DNA of 64,000 bases, from assembly GCA_031549725.1 (NCBI GenBank), contig JAVBPH010000042.1, forward strand, positions 1 to 64,000, written 5' to 3'. Of the stretch, positions 43,429-52,543 are shown piece by piece (position 1 is the stretch's first letter; every line of letters begins with the position of its first letter). The notes beneath the pieces are model-generated. The model saw only the letters and a program-made list of their open reading frames with translations. It was not told the origin of the DNA and did no database searches. A program made the position numbers and the translations under genes. Origin of the DNA: UBA937 sp031549725 (GTDB lineage: Bacteria; Spirochaetota; Spirochaetia; Treponematales; Breznakiellaceae).

Positions 43429-44043
43429 ATGAAACAAAAGATACAGTGTCCCTGCAATAATACCTTCTTCATCAACTATGAAGAAGAAATTAATCTAGAC
43501 GCAGAACCGGACATTATTTCCCAAATAATGGACGGAACTTTCATGAATTACAAATGTTCAAAATGCGGAAAATTACATAAACCCGAATTTTCCATATCTG
43601 TTATTTGGGACTCAAAAAAAGAAAAACTGGAAGTACTCCCCGAAACGGAACGGGGGGCATTTTACCGGAGAAAGAAGGATCCCCCCGGAGAGGTTGCTGT
43701 TATTGGATATCCGGAAATGGCCGAACGGGTGGCGGTTCTCCGGGATGATCTTGAACCTGCGGCGGTGGAAGCCATCAAGTACTTTCTCTATATGAAGGCT
43801 GATGAGAATTATCCTGAAAATGATATCAGTATCTGGTATCAGCACAAAACCATGGAAATACTGGAATTCCATATCCATGGTATCAGGGAAGGTGAAGTGG
43901 CGGTAACCAGGATACCCTTAGCGGTGTATGAAAAAACCCTGGCGGATTATAAAAAGAAACCCCGGTCGGAACCATTTTCATCCCTGCAGCACCGGTCCTA
44001 CTTGTCCATTCAGAATATCCTATGGCCCCAGGAGTTCAAATAA
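43429..44043 (+). CDS. CpXC-domain protein
   Basis: 204 residues. The first ~120 match the CpXC domain, a putative zinc-binding module: Cys7-Pro-Cys9 at the start (KIQCPCNNTFF) and Cys43-x2-Cys46 (YKCSKCGKLHKPEF). The rest is mixed alpha/beta without a recognised motif. Function is unknown across the family. ATG at 43429 is taken with GGAGG 6 nt upstream; 43411 is the edge of the frame. Its stop overlaps the next start as TAATG, so it is coupled to the WD40-like gene. Confidence 0.8.
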   Translation: MKQKIQCPCNNTFFINYEEEINLDAEPDIISQIMDGTFMNYKCSKCGKLHKPEFSISVIWDSKKEKLEVLPETERGAFYRRKKDPPGEVAVIGYPEMAERVAVLRDDLEPAAVEAIKYFLYMKADENYPENDISIWYQHKTMEILEFHIHGIREGEVAVTRIPLAVYEKTLADYKKKPRSEPFSSLQHRSYLSIQNILWPQEFK

Positions 44044-46013
44044 TGGCCGGACGCTCCCCAGTAAGATTAATCGCAGCTGTTTTTATTGTTCTTAATATTG
44101 CTGTTTTTGCAGAAGCCCAGTTCACCGGACAGATTCCGTCGGATTCCCATAACGGTGCGGTCACCGCCCTCGTCCGGGATGAAGCCGGAAGTATTATCAG
44201 TTCCGGTGAAGATGGTTTTATAAATCTTTGGGATATTCAGGCAAATATGGCGGTAGGCCGCTTTCAGCTAAGTTCCTACCCTATTATTTCCATGGCTGTC
44301 AGGCCGGACCGTTCCCATATCACTATTGTAGAAAGTGACGGTTTGGGACTATACCGGATTTCCGCCTGGGATTATACCTTGAACAAAAAAATATTTACCC
44401 TCCGGTTTAAGGATCCCGTTTCGTATATAACCTATTCCGGAAGCGGTAATTTTCTCATTGCCGCCAGAAGCGGAAAAACCGGGGTTGTATTTGTTGACCC
44501 AGAAACCGGAGACCTGCTCCAGGCTCCATCCGCATTAAACGGCATAGTGACCTTTGCCGCCACAGGAAAATCGGAACGCACCATGATAGCCTATTCACCC
44601 TCGGGAACCCTAAGTTACTGGGATCTTGAAAGCGGTGAACAGATTCAAAAATTGACGGTTCCCCAGAATTTGAAATCCCCGGTTCTTTTCAGCAGCAACC
44701 GGGCTTTTGCGGGTTTCGACAAGGATGGTCTGGTGGTTTTGGATGCCCTGTCAGGCAGGGAATTAAGCAGGAACAATACCATAAAAGACGGTAAGCTCGT
44801 TTGTGTATCCGAGGAAAGCCAGGATCTCATCTGTGTCCAGTCCCAGGGTGGAAACAGCCGGTACCTGCATTTCAGGATTAATAACAATGGCCGTTTTGAT
44901 ACGATTAGCCAGAAAACAATCCCCGGGAACAATCTTCAGATTGGATGTTCCATAGCTTCGGGGAATCAGATTGTCCTTGGAATGGCAGATGGGATTATCA
45001 GACTGTACCAGCAGCAAAACAACAGCATAATGGAAATGCAGACCGGCCATCAGACCGTTATTAATGAAATAGCAGCCTCCAGCAGGAACCTTGTCCTTTT
45101 AAATGATTCCGGCGGAATTGGATTTGTTCCCCTTGATTTTGAAGCCTTTTCCGCTGATACGGTCATCAGCTTTGAAGATGCGGCCGGCTATGACCGGCTC
45201 AGTGCGGACAACAGCAAGGAAACATTTGTGCTTTGGAGGTCCGCGGGTACCCGTTATGCACCTATTATACGGAACAGTACAGGTATCACCGGTCCCGTGG
45301 ATGGGCTTTCCAGCAGGTACCCCCTCCGGGGATGCTCCGTTCAGAACAACCTGATTCTATTTCTGGACACCGCAGGGAATATCCATATTTATAATATTGA
45401 TACGGGGAAAATACAGTACCGGTACAATGCGCCCGGTGCGTTGCATGCATCGTTTATAAATGAAAAAAATATTATTATCGCAAGAAGTGCAAATGCCGGA
45501 AGCACCCCCTTCCTTATGGTGGATACCTCCACCGGGGAAACGGTTCCCCTGGCCTACCCTTCAACTGTGGGAGCCCGGGTATACCTGGGGAAAAGCGGTA
45601 CCATCTATGCAGCGGTGGTAGATCAGAATAACAGCGAAACAAAAACAACCGTTATCAGCATAAATACTTCTGCCCCTGCGGATTCCCGGCGCCTGGTGGA
45701 ATACCAGGGGGAAGATACAAATTTCGGCATAGCCGAATGCGGCGGAACCCTGGCAACTACCCTTGGCGGGGACGGAGCGACCCTGTTTACCCAGCATAAT
45801 TTCAGGTCCTTTGAAAGGAGTTCCGGGCTGCCGGTAAAACTGCTGAATACGGACAGGTATTTTATTGCTCTGGACAGATCAGGCAGCATCCTTTGGCATA
45901 ACGCTTCCACGGGTGATATAGAAGCCGCCCTTCATATGTATGAGGGTAAATGGTATTTGCAGAAAAAAAATGGCGACACCCTAGAGGGAACAGTTATAAT
46001 CGGACACGAATGA
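44043..46013 (+). CDS. Exported WD40-like beta-propeller protein
   Basis: 656 residues. A signal peptide (about 1-27, ending AEAQ) is followed by repeating WD40-type blades, the clearest being HNGAVTALVRDEAGSIISSGEDGFINLWDI; later repeats drift (GTLSYWDLESGEQIQKL, GNIHIYNIDTGKIQYRYN). The protein should be periplasmic or envelope-attached and act in protein binding. It is translationally coupled to the CpXC gene and probably the last gene of the rpsB-rseP run. Function unknown. Confidence 0.78.
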   Translation: MAGRSPVRLIAAVFIVLNIAVFAEAQFTGQIPSDSHNGAVTALVRDEAGSIISSGEDGFINLWDIQANMAVGRFQLSSYPIISMAVRPDRSHITIVESDGLGLYRISAWDYTLNKKIFTLRFKDPVSYITYSGSGNFLIAARSGKTGVVFVDPETGDLLQAPSALNGIVTFAATGKSERTMIAYSPSGTLSYWDLESGEQIQKLTVPQNLKSPVLFSSNRAFAGFDKDGLVVLDALSGRELSRNNTIKDGKLVCVSEESQDLICVQSQGGNSRYLHFRINNNGRFDTISQKTIPGNNLQIGCSIASGNQIVLGMADGIIRLYQQQNNSIMEMQTGHQTVINEIAASSRNLVLLNDSGGIGFVPLDFEAFSADTVISFEDAAGYDRLSADNSKETFVLWRSAGTRYAPIIRNSTGITGPVDGLSSRYPLRGCSVQNNLILFLDTAGNIHIYNIDTGKIQYRYNAPGALHASFINEKNIIIARSANAGSTPFLMVDTSTGETVPLAYPSTVGARVYLGKSGTIYAAVVDQNNSETKTTVISINTSAPADSRRLVEYQGEDTNFGIAECGGTLATTLGGDGATLFTQHNFRSFERSSGLPVKLLNTDRYFIALDRSGSILWHNASTGDIEAALHMYEGKWYLQKKNGDTLEGTVIIGHE

Positions 46014-46064
46014 ACCTCCCCGCGGGAACGTTTTCACATGGTTTATCTATTTTAAAATTAAGGT

Positions 46065-46361
46065 TCAATCATGGGACGGATTTTTCCGGACCTTTTCAAT
46101 GGATTTAGCCACCGCATCCCGGACACTTTTGGCATAACTATCTTCATCCATTGCATGGGATGCATAAAGTGATCCCAGCAGGGAAACCCGGTAGAGGGGC
46201 TTTACACTATTCAAGGCCATGGCTGCCATATCTAAAAGACAGTCGTCGCACATACAAATACTGCCTTCATAAGCTCCCAACTGACGGCTGAGTTCCTGCA
46301 AAACCAGTGTTTCCGCTTCGTTTACCAGCAATTCAAAAGCATTGTGATCTATTAATGCCAT
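46065..46361 (-). CDS. ComFB-domain protein
   Basis: 98 residues matching the late competence protein ComFB family: CMCDDCLLDMAAMALN with Cys36, Cys38 and Cys41, followed by VKPLYRV. In Bacillus comFB lies in the competence operon, but the protein's role is unclear, and in cyanobacteria related proteins bind cyclic dinucleotides. It stands alone between the WD40-like gene and dnaB, with no competence genes nearby, so a regulatory role is more likely than DNA uptake. Confidence 0.82.
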   Translation of the reverse strand: MALIDHNAFELLVNEAETLVLQELSRQLGAYEGSICMCDDCLLDMAAMALNSVKPLYRVSLLGSLYASHAMDEDSYAKSVRDAVAKSIEKVRKNPSHD

Positions 46362-46461
46362 AGTAATCTCCTGTACCTTAATCCGTTAAGCCATACCATC
46401 CCCGGGGCTGATACGGGCCAAACGTCCCCTAAAATTTCAAGGAACCCTATATTCAATAATA

Positions 46462-47799
46462 TTATGTTCTGGACAGATTTTCAAATCTAGTATAACGCGG
46501 CAGGAATGCAATATCCACTGTTCCCACCGGTCCATTCCGCTGCTTCGCAATTATCAGTTCTGTTTTTACCAATTTTGATTGTTCATCCTCGGTTTTTTTC
46601 TCGGACTCCCGTTCCCGGTGAAGGAACATAACCAGGTCGGCATCCTGTTCGATGGATCCCGATTCCCGGATATCCGCCAGGGAAGGTTTTTTGCCTTCCG
46701 CATCCCGTTTAACCTGGGAAAGGGCCACCACAGGAATATCCAGTTCCCGGGCCAGACTCTTCAGCGACCGGGAAATTTCAGCAATCTGTTCATGCCTGGG
46801 AATCTGATAATTTTCGGAACTGATCAAAGTAATGTAATCAATAAAGATTATTTCAATTTTCTGCTGGGCTTTCAGCCGCCGGGCCTGGGCCCGGAGATCA
46901 AGCATTTTCAGATTCGGCATATCCAATATATACAGGGGAGCTTCATAGATTTTACCCGCCGCATCAATCAGGCTGGTAAAATCCCGGGGCTGAAGAAAAC
47001 CTGTTCTTATTTTGTTTGAATCCACCTTGGCTTCGCTGGATATGAGGCGCTGCATGATAGCCATATCCGACATTTCCAGTGAAAAGAAGGCCGCGGGTTT
47101 TTTTTCTTTTATAGTAATATGGGCAGCCATACTCATGGCAAGTGCGGTTTTTCCTACCGAAGGCCGGGCGCCAATAATGGCAAGTTCCGATTTCTGGAAT
47201 CCGCTGGTCATGGAATCAAGATCATGAAACCCCGAAGGGACCCCGGTGTAAGCATCCTTTGAATTGTATAATTTCTGGATGTTTTCGATAGCCTTGGGAA
47301 CGATTTCCTTGGCACTTTTAAAGGTGATCGTCTGCCGGCCTTCGGTAAGTTCAAAGATCTGCTGCTGGGCTTTTTCCAGGATAAGTCTGGAATCGGTGGT
47401 TTCGTCAAAGGAACTGGCGGTGACTTCACCGGATATACGGAGCATGGAACGGCGCAGGGAACAATCCTGGACGATTTTCGCGTAATAATCCACATTGGCA
47501 CTGGTGGGAACCACCGTGGTTAATGAGGCAATATATGCCCGTCCTCCCGCGGCATCCAGTTCCCCCGACTGCTGCAGCTCATCCGAGATTGTTATTATAT
47601 CGGCTTTCCGGCCCTGGTTAAAAAGATTAAGGATTGCTTCATAAACCCGGCGGTTTGCATTTGAATAGAAATCACCGGGTTTAAGATATGAGACAACAGC
47701 CATGATTGCTTCTGCATCAAGGAGTAATGCCCCCAGGGTTGCCTGTTCGGCTTCATCATTATGAGGCGGTATCTTATCCTTTAATGCCAGCGCAGCCAT
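46462..47799 (-). CDS. dnaB: Replicative DNA helicase DnaB
   Basis: The ring helicase that unwinds DNA at the fork and recruits primase. The 445-residue protein has the N-terminal primase-binding domain (PPHNDEAEQATLGALLLD), linker, and RecA-like motor with Walker A GARPSVGKTALAMSMA, Walker B IIFIDYITLI, LSQVKRDAEGKKPSLADIRESGSIEQDADLVMFLHRE and C-terminal IIAKQRNGPVGTVDIAF. No intein is present. It is the last gene of the rpsF-ssb-rpsR-rplI-dnaB unit. Confidence 0.97.
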   Translation of the reverse strand: MAALALKDKIPPHNDEAEQATLGALLLDAEAIMAVVSYLKPGDFYSNANRRVYEAILNLFNQGRKADIITISDELQQSGELDAAGGRAYIASLTTVVPTSANVDYYAKIVQDCSLRRSMLRISGEVTASSFDETTDSRLILEKAQQQIFELTEGRQTITFKSAKEIVPKAIENIQKLYNSKDAYTGVPSGFHDLDSMTSGFQKSELAIIGARPSVGKTALAMSMAAHITIKEKKPAAFFSLEMSDMAIMQRLISSEAKVDSNKIRTGFLQPRDFTSLIDAAGKIYEAPLYILDMPNLKMLDLRAQARRLKAQQKIEIIFIDYITLISSENYQIPRHEQIAEISRSLKSLARELDIPVVALSQVKRDAEGKKPSLADIRESGSIEQDADLVMFLHRERESEKKTEDEQSKLVKTELIIAKQRNGPVGTVDIAFLPRYTRFENLSRT

Positions 47800-47804
47800 T
47801 TATA

Positions 47805-48383
47805 TTATGATTGCACTTCTTCCTCTGAAGGAGTTTCCTGAACTTCAGGGGCCGTTTCTTTCTGCTCCGCTGCGGGTTCATCACTCCGGCGGCGTTCTTT
47901 TTTGTGGGGGGCTGCGGCTTTAGGTTCTTCCTTTATTGCCTGACCCTGAACAACAATGTTTACCTCTGCGGAGGCGCTTTCGTAGAGTTTGACGAGTATC
48001 TTATACTTTCCAACACTCTTGATATTGTTGCCGGGAACTTCAACCCGTTTTCTTTCAATAGCATAGCCCTGTTTTGCCAGTTCTTCCGCCACGGTCTGGT
48101 TGGTCACGGCGCCGTACAGTTTTCCGTTGGGACCGGCGGGCATGGTCAGGGTGAGTTCCAGGGCTTCCAGTTTTTCTTTTAATCCGGAAGCATCAACCCG
48201 CTTCTGGGATTTCCGGGCTTCAATTTCTGCCCGGCGGGATTCAAATAATTTTACACTGCTTTCCGTATACGGAAGGGCGATTCCCCTCGGAAAAAGATAG
48301 TTCCGGGCATATCCCCGGGCCACATCCTTAACATCCCCTTCTTCTCCCAGGGGTGCCAGGTCTTTGTTAAGAATTACTTTCAT
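47805..48383 (-). CDS. rplI: Ribosomal protein L9
   Basis: L9 binds 23S rRNA and supports reading-frame fidelity. The N-terminal domain MKVILNKDLAPLGEEGDVKDV and GYARNYLFPRGIALPYT, the connecting helix and the C-terminal globular domain are all present. After the normal end near residue 150 there is a charged tail of about 40 residues (KEEPKAAAPHKKERRRSDEP to EEEVQS), absent from most L9 proteins. AAGGAG precedes the start; dnaB starts 5 nt after the stop. Confidence 0.95.
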   Translation of the reverse strand: MKVILNKDLAPLGEEGDVKDVARGYARNYLFPRGIALPYTESSVKLFESRRAEIEARKSQKRVDASGLKEKLEALELTLTMPAGPNGKLYGAVTNQTVAEELAKQGYAIERKRVEVPGNNIKSVGKYKILVKLYESASAEVNIVVQGQAIKEEPKAAAPHKKERRRSDEPAAEQKETAPEVQETPSEEEVQS

Positions 48384-48439
48384 AATACAAGCTCCTTTTA
48401 TTACGGGTCCTGCCCGCAGAATATAGAAATCTAAGAAAA

Positions 48440-48466
48440 ACTCCTAAAAACTGAGGTTTTTAAAAG
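48440..48466. repeat. Short A/T-rich hairpin between the YybS-like gene and rplI
   Basis: CTAAAAAC pairs with GTTTTTAAAAG-type sequence around TGAG. It resembles the hairpins at about 2281-2313 and 28308-28332 and sits 60-70 bp upstream of rplI. Confidence 0.4.
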
Positions 48467-48510
48467 TCCCCTATATATCAAACTGGACAAAGATTACGAA
48501 CTAGCCGCAT

Positions 48511-49536
48511 TCACATCCCCGGAGTGGAGGATGGTCCGTTTGTTTTAGGCACCCGCAGGGGCACCCAATTTTCAAGAATACCAAGAAAGGTTAAACATAC
48601 CAGGGCAATCACCAATACACTAAACCTTAAAATCATGGCAATGACACATATATTTGTTATAAGCCTGAATACCCTTGGAGTACCCGGCCGGTTCAGGAAA
48701 AAGGAAACAATTCCTCCGCCCTGGGCGATATATAACATAACACAGATTGAAAAAACATTCCATGCTATTATTTCCGGAATCTCCAGTGAAAAATACAGAG
48801 ATACAAGAACCGCCAAAATTGAAAAAGAAAGAACCCATATAAGTGCTTTTCCGGTTTTAAAATTGGCCAGCTCCGGCACGGGGATTACCCTGCGGACCAG
48901 TCTCATAACTACCAGAGAAACCTGCCGGCTGAGGTACAGAAAAAACATAATCGAGACCACACCTACCCCGCGGAGGCCCACAAAAACAATACTATTAACA
49001 AAGGTATCCGGGGTAAAATATTCCTCCAGAAGGGACTGCTGGACCACATCACCTCCGGTTCCCATAAGGGCAATGGAAAGCAACCTGTCCACGTTCCTCA
49101 GAAGGGGTATATAAAAATCGTCCTGCTGGAAGAAATAATACATTGAGGGAACATATCCCAAAAAAATGATGCATGAACCAATAATTAACCTGACGGAGGT
49201 CCTTCCCCTCAGGAATCCCGGCCCCTTTGCCGGAGGAGCTATGACCCAGGCAAAACAAATATTTAACAATGAAAAGATACCCACCCGGAGAAAAACATTA
49301 GCCAGGCCCAAAGGAACCTGACTATGCAGAATCAACAGGCTGGCGGCATACAAAACAATTGAACAAACCACAGAAAGCCAGCAGGTTGCGGATGAATACA
49401 TAAAACATGCAATTCCGATAGGCATAAGGGAGAATATAAAAAGCAGCCTGGATTGGTTACATATGACACAGGCCAACGCACAAATCACAGCGGGGAGCAA
49501 TACCCCCGCCGGATTTTTTGATGGATATCTTTCCAC
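48511..49536 (-). CDS. Polytopic membrane protein, YybS/DUF2232-like by position
   Basis: 341 residues with eight or nine hydrophobic segments and no signal peptide. In Firmicutes a YybS (DUF2232) membrane protein lies beside rplI and dnaB, and the length and hydrophobic pattern here fit, so I suggest that family from context, not from a clear motif. It lies between rpsR and rplI. The C-terminal tail is short and polar. Function unknown. Confidence 0.6.
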   Translation of the reverse strand: MERYPSKNPAGVLLPAVICALACVICNQSRLLFIFSLMPIGIACFMYSSATCWLSVVCSIVLYAASLLILHSQVPLGLANVFLRVGIFSLLNICFAWVIAPPAKGPGFLRGRTSVRLIIGSCIIFLGYVPSMYYFFQQDDFYIPLLRNVDRLLSIALMGTGGDVVQQSLLEEYFTPDTFVNSIVFVGLRGVGVVSIMFFLYLSRQVSLVVMRLVRRVIPVPELANFKTGKALIWVLSFSILAVLVSLYFSLEIPEIIAWNVFSICVMLYIAQGGGIVSFFLNRPGTPRVFRLITNICVIAMILRFSVLVIALVCLTFLGILENWVPLRVPKTNGPSSTPGM

Positions 49537-49548
49537 AACCTGAAATAA

Positions 49549-49878
49549 TTAATCCGCTACAAAGGGCAGCAGGGCAATTACCCGGGCTCTTTTGATAGCC
49601 AGAGCCAAAGCCCTTTGGTGTTTTGCACATGTTCCGGTGATACGCCGGGGAAGAATTTTTCCTCTTTCGGTAATAAAGCGGCGGAGTACATCCCCATCCT
49701 TATAATCAATTTTCAATTTTTGGGTACAGAACTTACAGACCTTCTTCTTGAAGAAAACCTTTCCTTTTCCGCCCCGGCCATTCCGGTCATCCCCGTCCCG
49801 GCCAATCATCCCGCTGTCCATCTGGATATCCATTTCCATATCCTGATTGCGTTCATCCATATATTTTTCATCTGACAT
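49549..49878 (-). CDS. rpsR: Ribosomal protein S18
   Basis: S18 pairs with S6 on the 30S platform. The core from about residue 40 is standard: KKVCKFCTQKLKIDYKD with a CxxC zinc-type pair, LRRFITERGKILPRRITGTCAKHQRALALAIKRARVIALLPF. The N-terminus carries an extra ~35 acidic/Met-rich residues. The start at 49878 has AAGGAG upstream; the frame runs to 49896. It is downstream of ssb. Confidence 0.96.
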   Translation of the reverse strand: MSDEKYMDERNQDMEMDIQMDSGMIGRDGDDRNGRGGKGKVFFKKKVCKFCTQKLKIDYKDGDVLRRFITERGKILPRRITGTCAKHQRALALAIKRARVIALLPFVAD

Positions 49879-49964
49879 GAAATAACTCCTTAACAAATGA
49901 ATTTCTTAATTTAATACATAAGAAATTATTTTTGAACCGAACAGGCCCAGCCTGCTCCTAACTA

Positions 49965-50438
49965 TTAAAATGGAATATCGTCGGAAAAACCGTCGTCGGC
50001 TCCGCTGTCCTGGGCAGGACCCCGGTTTGAACCGGATTCACCGCCATGGTTGCCCTGGAAAGAAGAACCGCCGGAATTTCCGTAGCTGCCGGAATTACCC
50101 GAACCGCCGCCGGAACCCCCGCCAAGAAGCTGAAGGTTGTTTGCCACAATTTCCACTTTAGACCTATTCTGGCCGTCCTGTTCCCAGCGGTCCTGCCGGA
50201 GCTCCCCTTCCACGGCCACCTGTTTACCCTTGATCAAATACTGATTCAGGGTTTCAGCCTGTCTTCCCCAAAGAACAATATCGAAGAAGTTTGCCTCATC
50301 CACCCACTGGTCGCCGCTCTTTTTCCTGCGGTTTACCGCTACGGAAAATTTACAGATGGCCTGCCCATTGGTAATATATTTGAATTCGGCATCCCGGGTG
50401 AGTCTTCCAATAAGAATTACATGGTTAAGGTCAGCCAT
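49965..50438 (-). CDS. ssb: Single-stranded DNA-binding protein
   Basis: 157 residues. The OB-fold occupies about 1-108 (LNHVILIGRLTRDAEFKYI, KKSGDQWVDEANFFDIVLWG, LNQYLIKGKQVAVEGEL). A glycine/serine-rich linker follows, and the acidic tip DDGFSDDIPF is the partner-binding C-terminus of SSB. It lies between rpsF and rpsR, the common bacterial order, 8 nt after rpsF. Confidence 0.97.
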   Translation of the reverse strand: MADLNHVILIGRLTRDAEFKYITNGQAICKFSVAVNRRKKSGDQWVDEANFFDIVLWGRQAETLNQYLIKGKQVAVEGELRQDRWEQDGQNRSKVEIVANNLQLLGGGSGGGSGNSGSYGNSGGSSFQGNHGGESGSNRGPAQDSGADDGFSDDIPF

Positions 50439-50446
50439 GGTACCCC

Positions 50447-50728
50447 CTATTCCTCAATATTTACAAAGAGGTATTTAAGGACATTGGCATTAAGTTTGAA
50501 GATCCTGTCCAGGGTCTCAATTTTTGCCGGATCAGCTTTGATGGTGAATAAAACGTATTTACCCCGTTTTCTTTTTTTGATTTCATAAGCCAGATCTCTG
50601 TCACCGGTTTCATCGGTTTTTTCGATCGTAACTCCGTTGGCATTAAGGTCGTTCAGCAATTGTTCACGGCCTGCTTTGTGCTGGTCTTCTTCCAATGGGA
50701 AAATGACCGTCAGCTCGTACTGACGCAT
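50447..50728 (-). CDS. rpsF: Ribosomal protein S6
   Basis: 93 residues with the S6 fold: MRQYELTVIFPLEED, DRDLAYEIKKRKRGKYVLFTI, and RIFKLNANVLKYLFV. It is the first gene of the operon. AAGGAGGGCAC precedes ATG. Its leader contains a strong hairpin and CCG triplets and may be a target for autoregulation by the S6:S18 complex, as in many bacteria. Confidence 0.96.
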   Translation of the reverse strand: MRQYELTVIFPLEEDQHKAGREQLLNDLNANGVTIEKTDETGDRDLAYEIKKRKRGKYVLFTIKADPAKIETLDRIFKLNANVLKYLFVNIEE

Positions 50729-50743
50729 GTGCCCTCCTTACGG

Positions 50744-50776
50744 ACATAGTTTGATGGTCCGCCCTAGGGGCGGACA
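50744..50776 (-). promoter_or_regulatory. Leader hairpin of the rpsF operon, possible S6:S18 site
   Basis: In the minus-strand leader GTCCGCCC pairs with GGGCGGAC (50757-50775) around a 3-nt loop. TATGTCCGTAAGG follows before the ribosome site. The known S6:S18 leader motif is a hairpin presenting an unpaired CCG. A CCG lies next to the stem here, but the exact consensus was not verified. Confidence 0.4.
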
Positions 50777-50790
50777 AAGAGGATTTTTTA

Positions 50791-50819
50791 AGCATATTAA
50801 AAGTTGGGCTTTTGGTCAA
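50791..50819 (-). promoter_or_regulatory. rpsF operon promoter
   Basis: On the minus strand TTGACC (50814-50819) and TATGCT (50791-50796) are 17 bp apart, about 60 bp before the rpsF start. Confidence 0.65.
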
Positions 50820-51046
50820 GCCGGAAACAAGCCGGGATTCCCCGGTAAAACCACCGCTCACCTTTATCCCATAGCTCACTGGACTAATATTCCCGGCTTA
50901 TATAAAATAGCGGAAATTATTTGCCGGGAGAGTGATTTTTCCTGACAAACCCATATTTAAGGGGTATACTAAAAAATAGTATAATACCGATGATAATATA
51001 TAGAAGAAATATATAGGCATGAAGAAACAGAGGGAATCGATATATA
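50820..51046. other. Divergent intergenic region
   Basis: I see no gene. A -10-like TATAAT (50980-50985) overlaps a small palindrome TATACT/AGTATA (50965-50970 with 50978-50983), upstream of the gene at 51047. No convincing -35. Confidence 0.35.
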
Positions 51047-51493
51047 ATGAATAAACGCATCAATTTTGAAGATAACATATTTATTCTCAATAATCGGATA
51101 CGGATTATTACAAATACCGTCATTCTGGACGCAGATCCGGACCTTTTTCTGGAGAAAACAATCGAGGACCTGGATTTTACCGATACCACCCTGGCTATTT
51201 TATTGGATAGTTTATTAAAAAATGAAAAATTGATTGAAAGAAATGCCCAATTTTATAATCTCATAGAAACGGAAGTACTATTCACGGAAGTTTTGGTGAA
51301 CATCACCCAAAGCAAGGGGCCTATTTCCGTGTCGGAATATCCTATCATTAATGACAAAATACAAAATTTTCTTTCCCGTTCCCGCCAACGGCAGGATGTT
51401 ATCCAGGATTCCATTAATTCCTCAGGTGATAACACCCAGGATACAAACATCGTCAGCAGCGATGAATTGCATGAGCTCCTCAGGGATTTTTAA
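51047..51493 (+). CDS. Hypothetical protein, 148 aa
   Basis: I do not recognise the family. It is soluble, acidic and largely helical (DADPDLFLEKTIEDLDFTDTTLAILLDSLLKNEKLIERNAQF), with a Ser/Asn/Asp-rich stretch near the C-terminus. There is no signal peptide. GAGGGAAT lies upstream of the ATG. It starts a plus-strand run with rsmD 5 nt later, so it is likely co-transcribed with it. Confidence 0.65.
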   Translation: MNKRINFEDNIFILNNRIRIITNTVILDADPDLFLEKTIEDLDFTDTTLAILLDSLLKNEKLIERNAQFYNLIETEVLFTEVLVNITQSKGPISVSEYPIINDKIQNFLSRSRQRQDVIQDSINSSGDNTQDTNIVSSDELHELLRDF

Positions 51494-51498
51494 GCTGT

Positions 51499-52029
51499 AT
51501 GCGGATTACCGGCGGTATATTAGGGGGAAGGTTGGTTGAGGTACCGGAAGGGGTAATCCGCCCCGCCATGGACCGGATGCGGGAATCCATTTTTTCCATC
51601 CTGGGAGACCTGACGGGTTGTTCCTTTTTGGATATTTTTTCCGGATCCGGCATTATTGCCCTGGAAGCAGCTTCCCGGGGGGCCAACCCGGTGGAAGCCG
51701 TGGAAATGGACCCCTTAAAAAGGAGGACCCTTTTAAAAAATGTGACGATTTCACCAGTCAGGATCCAGTGCCGTTTTATGGCCGCGGAACTGTATGTCAA
51801 AAGGGCAAAAAAATCCTTCAATTATATTTTTTGCGATCCCCCTTTTCCATATAAATTTAAATGGGAATTGGTTAAAAATATATCCCATTCTCCATTAATG
51901 GCTCCCAATAGCCTTTTGCTGATCCACCGCCCCAGGGAAGATTATTTTGATGGCTCCTTTGATGTGCTGGACCAGGTTGATAAAAGGGAATACGGCCGCT
52001 CAATTGTAGATTTCTATGTAAAACAGTAA
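51499..52029 (+). CDS. rsmD: 16S rRNA (guanine-966-N2)-methyltransferase
   Basis: 176 residues. The start MRITGGILGGRLVEVPEG and PAMDRMRESIFSIL are family hallmarks; the SAM-binding loop is FLDIFSGSGIIALEAASRGA and the catalytic DPPF lies in YIFCDPPFPYKF. RsmD modifies G966 of 16S rRNA during 30S assembly. It starts 5 nt after the hypothetical gene upstream. Confidence 0.94.
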   Translation: MRITGGILGGRLVEVPEGVIRPAMDRMRESIFSILGDLTGCSFLDIFSGSGIIALEAASRGANPVEAVEMDPLKRRTLLKNVTISPVRIQCRFMAAELYVKRAKKSFNYIFCDPPFPYKFKWELVKNISHSPLMAPNSLLLIHRPREDYFDGSFDVLDQVDKREYGRSIVDFYVKQ

Positions 52030-52198
52030 CAAAATTGTTGATTTTTGAGAAATTGGCGTTATAGCCTATTCACAAAGATGGTATTTTTAGCTATATTCAT
52101 ACAATATTAAAAACAATTACATTTTAAACTGATTCGTAATATAATAATTGTATCTATTTTTCATTGTTATTTGTTTCCTTTATGTATATTGTATATAT

Positions 52199-52543
52199 AT
52201 GGATAGAAAAAATGTGTTTGACCGTTTTAAAGGTCAGGAAGCATTTATAAAAACCATCCAGCGGCCTGAAATTGCCAGCAATCAGAGGGTGGCACTCAAT
52301 CGCAAAGGGAACATACTATTTAACTCCGGGGATATAGAAGAGGCCCGGAGAATTTTCCTTACCACCGGATATACGGACGGTCTGGTAAGGGTCGGTGATT
52401 ATTATAAATCTCATGGAAGAGATTTAGATGCCCTACGTATGTATTGGATTGCACCGGATAAAAAGAAATCTGAACCGATTATTGAAAAATTATCGGGTAT
52501 AATCAGAACATTATTAAACGAAGAGGATCAATTTCATGAGTGA
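52199..52543 (+). CDS. Small protein upstream of TPR gene, 114 aa
   Basis: I do not recognise the family. The protein is soluble with helices that resemble a partial TPR (NRKGNILFNSGDIEEARRIFLTTGYTDGLVRVGDYYKSHGRDLDALRMYW). ATG at 52199 is chosen; a TTG at 52148 would prepend a hydrophobic stretch but has no ribosome site. It overlaps the next gene by 8 nt, so the two are coupled. Confidence 0.65.
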   Translation: MDRKNVFDRFKGQEAFIKTIQRPEIASNQRVALNRKGNILFNSGDIEEARRIFLTTGYTDGLVRVGDYYKSHGRDLDALRMYWIAPDKKKSEPIIEKLSGIIRTLLNEEDQFHE

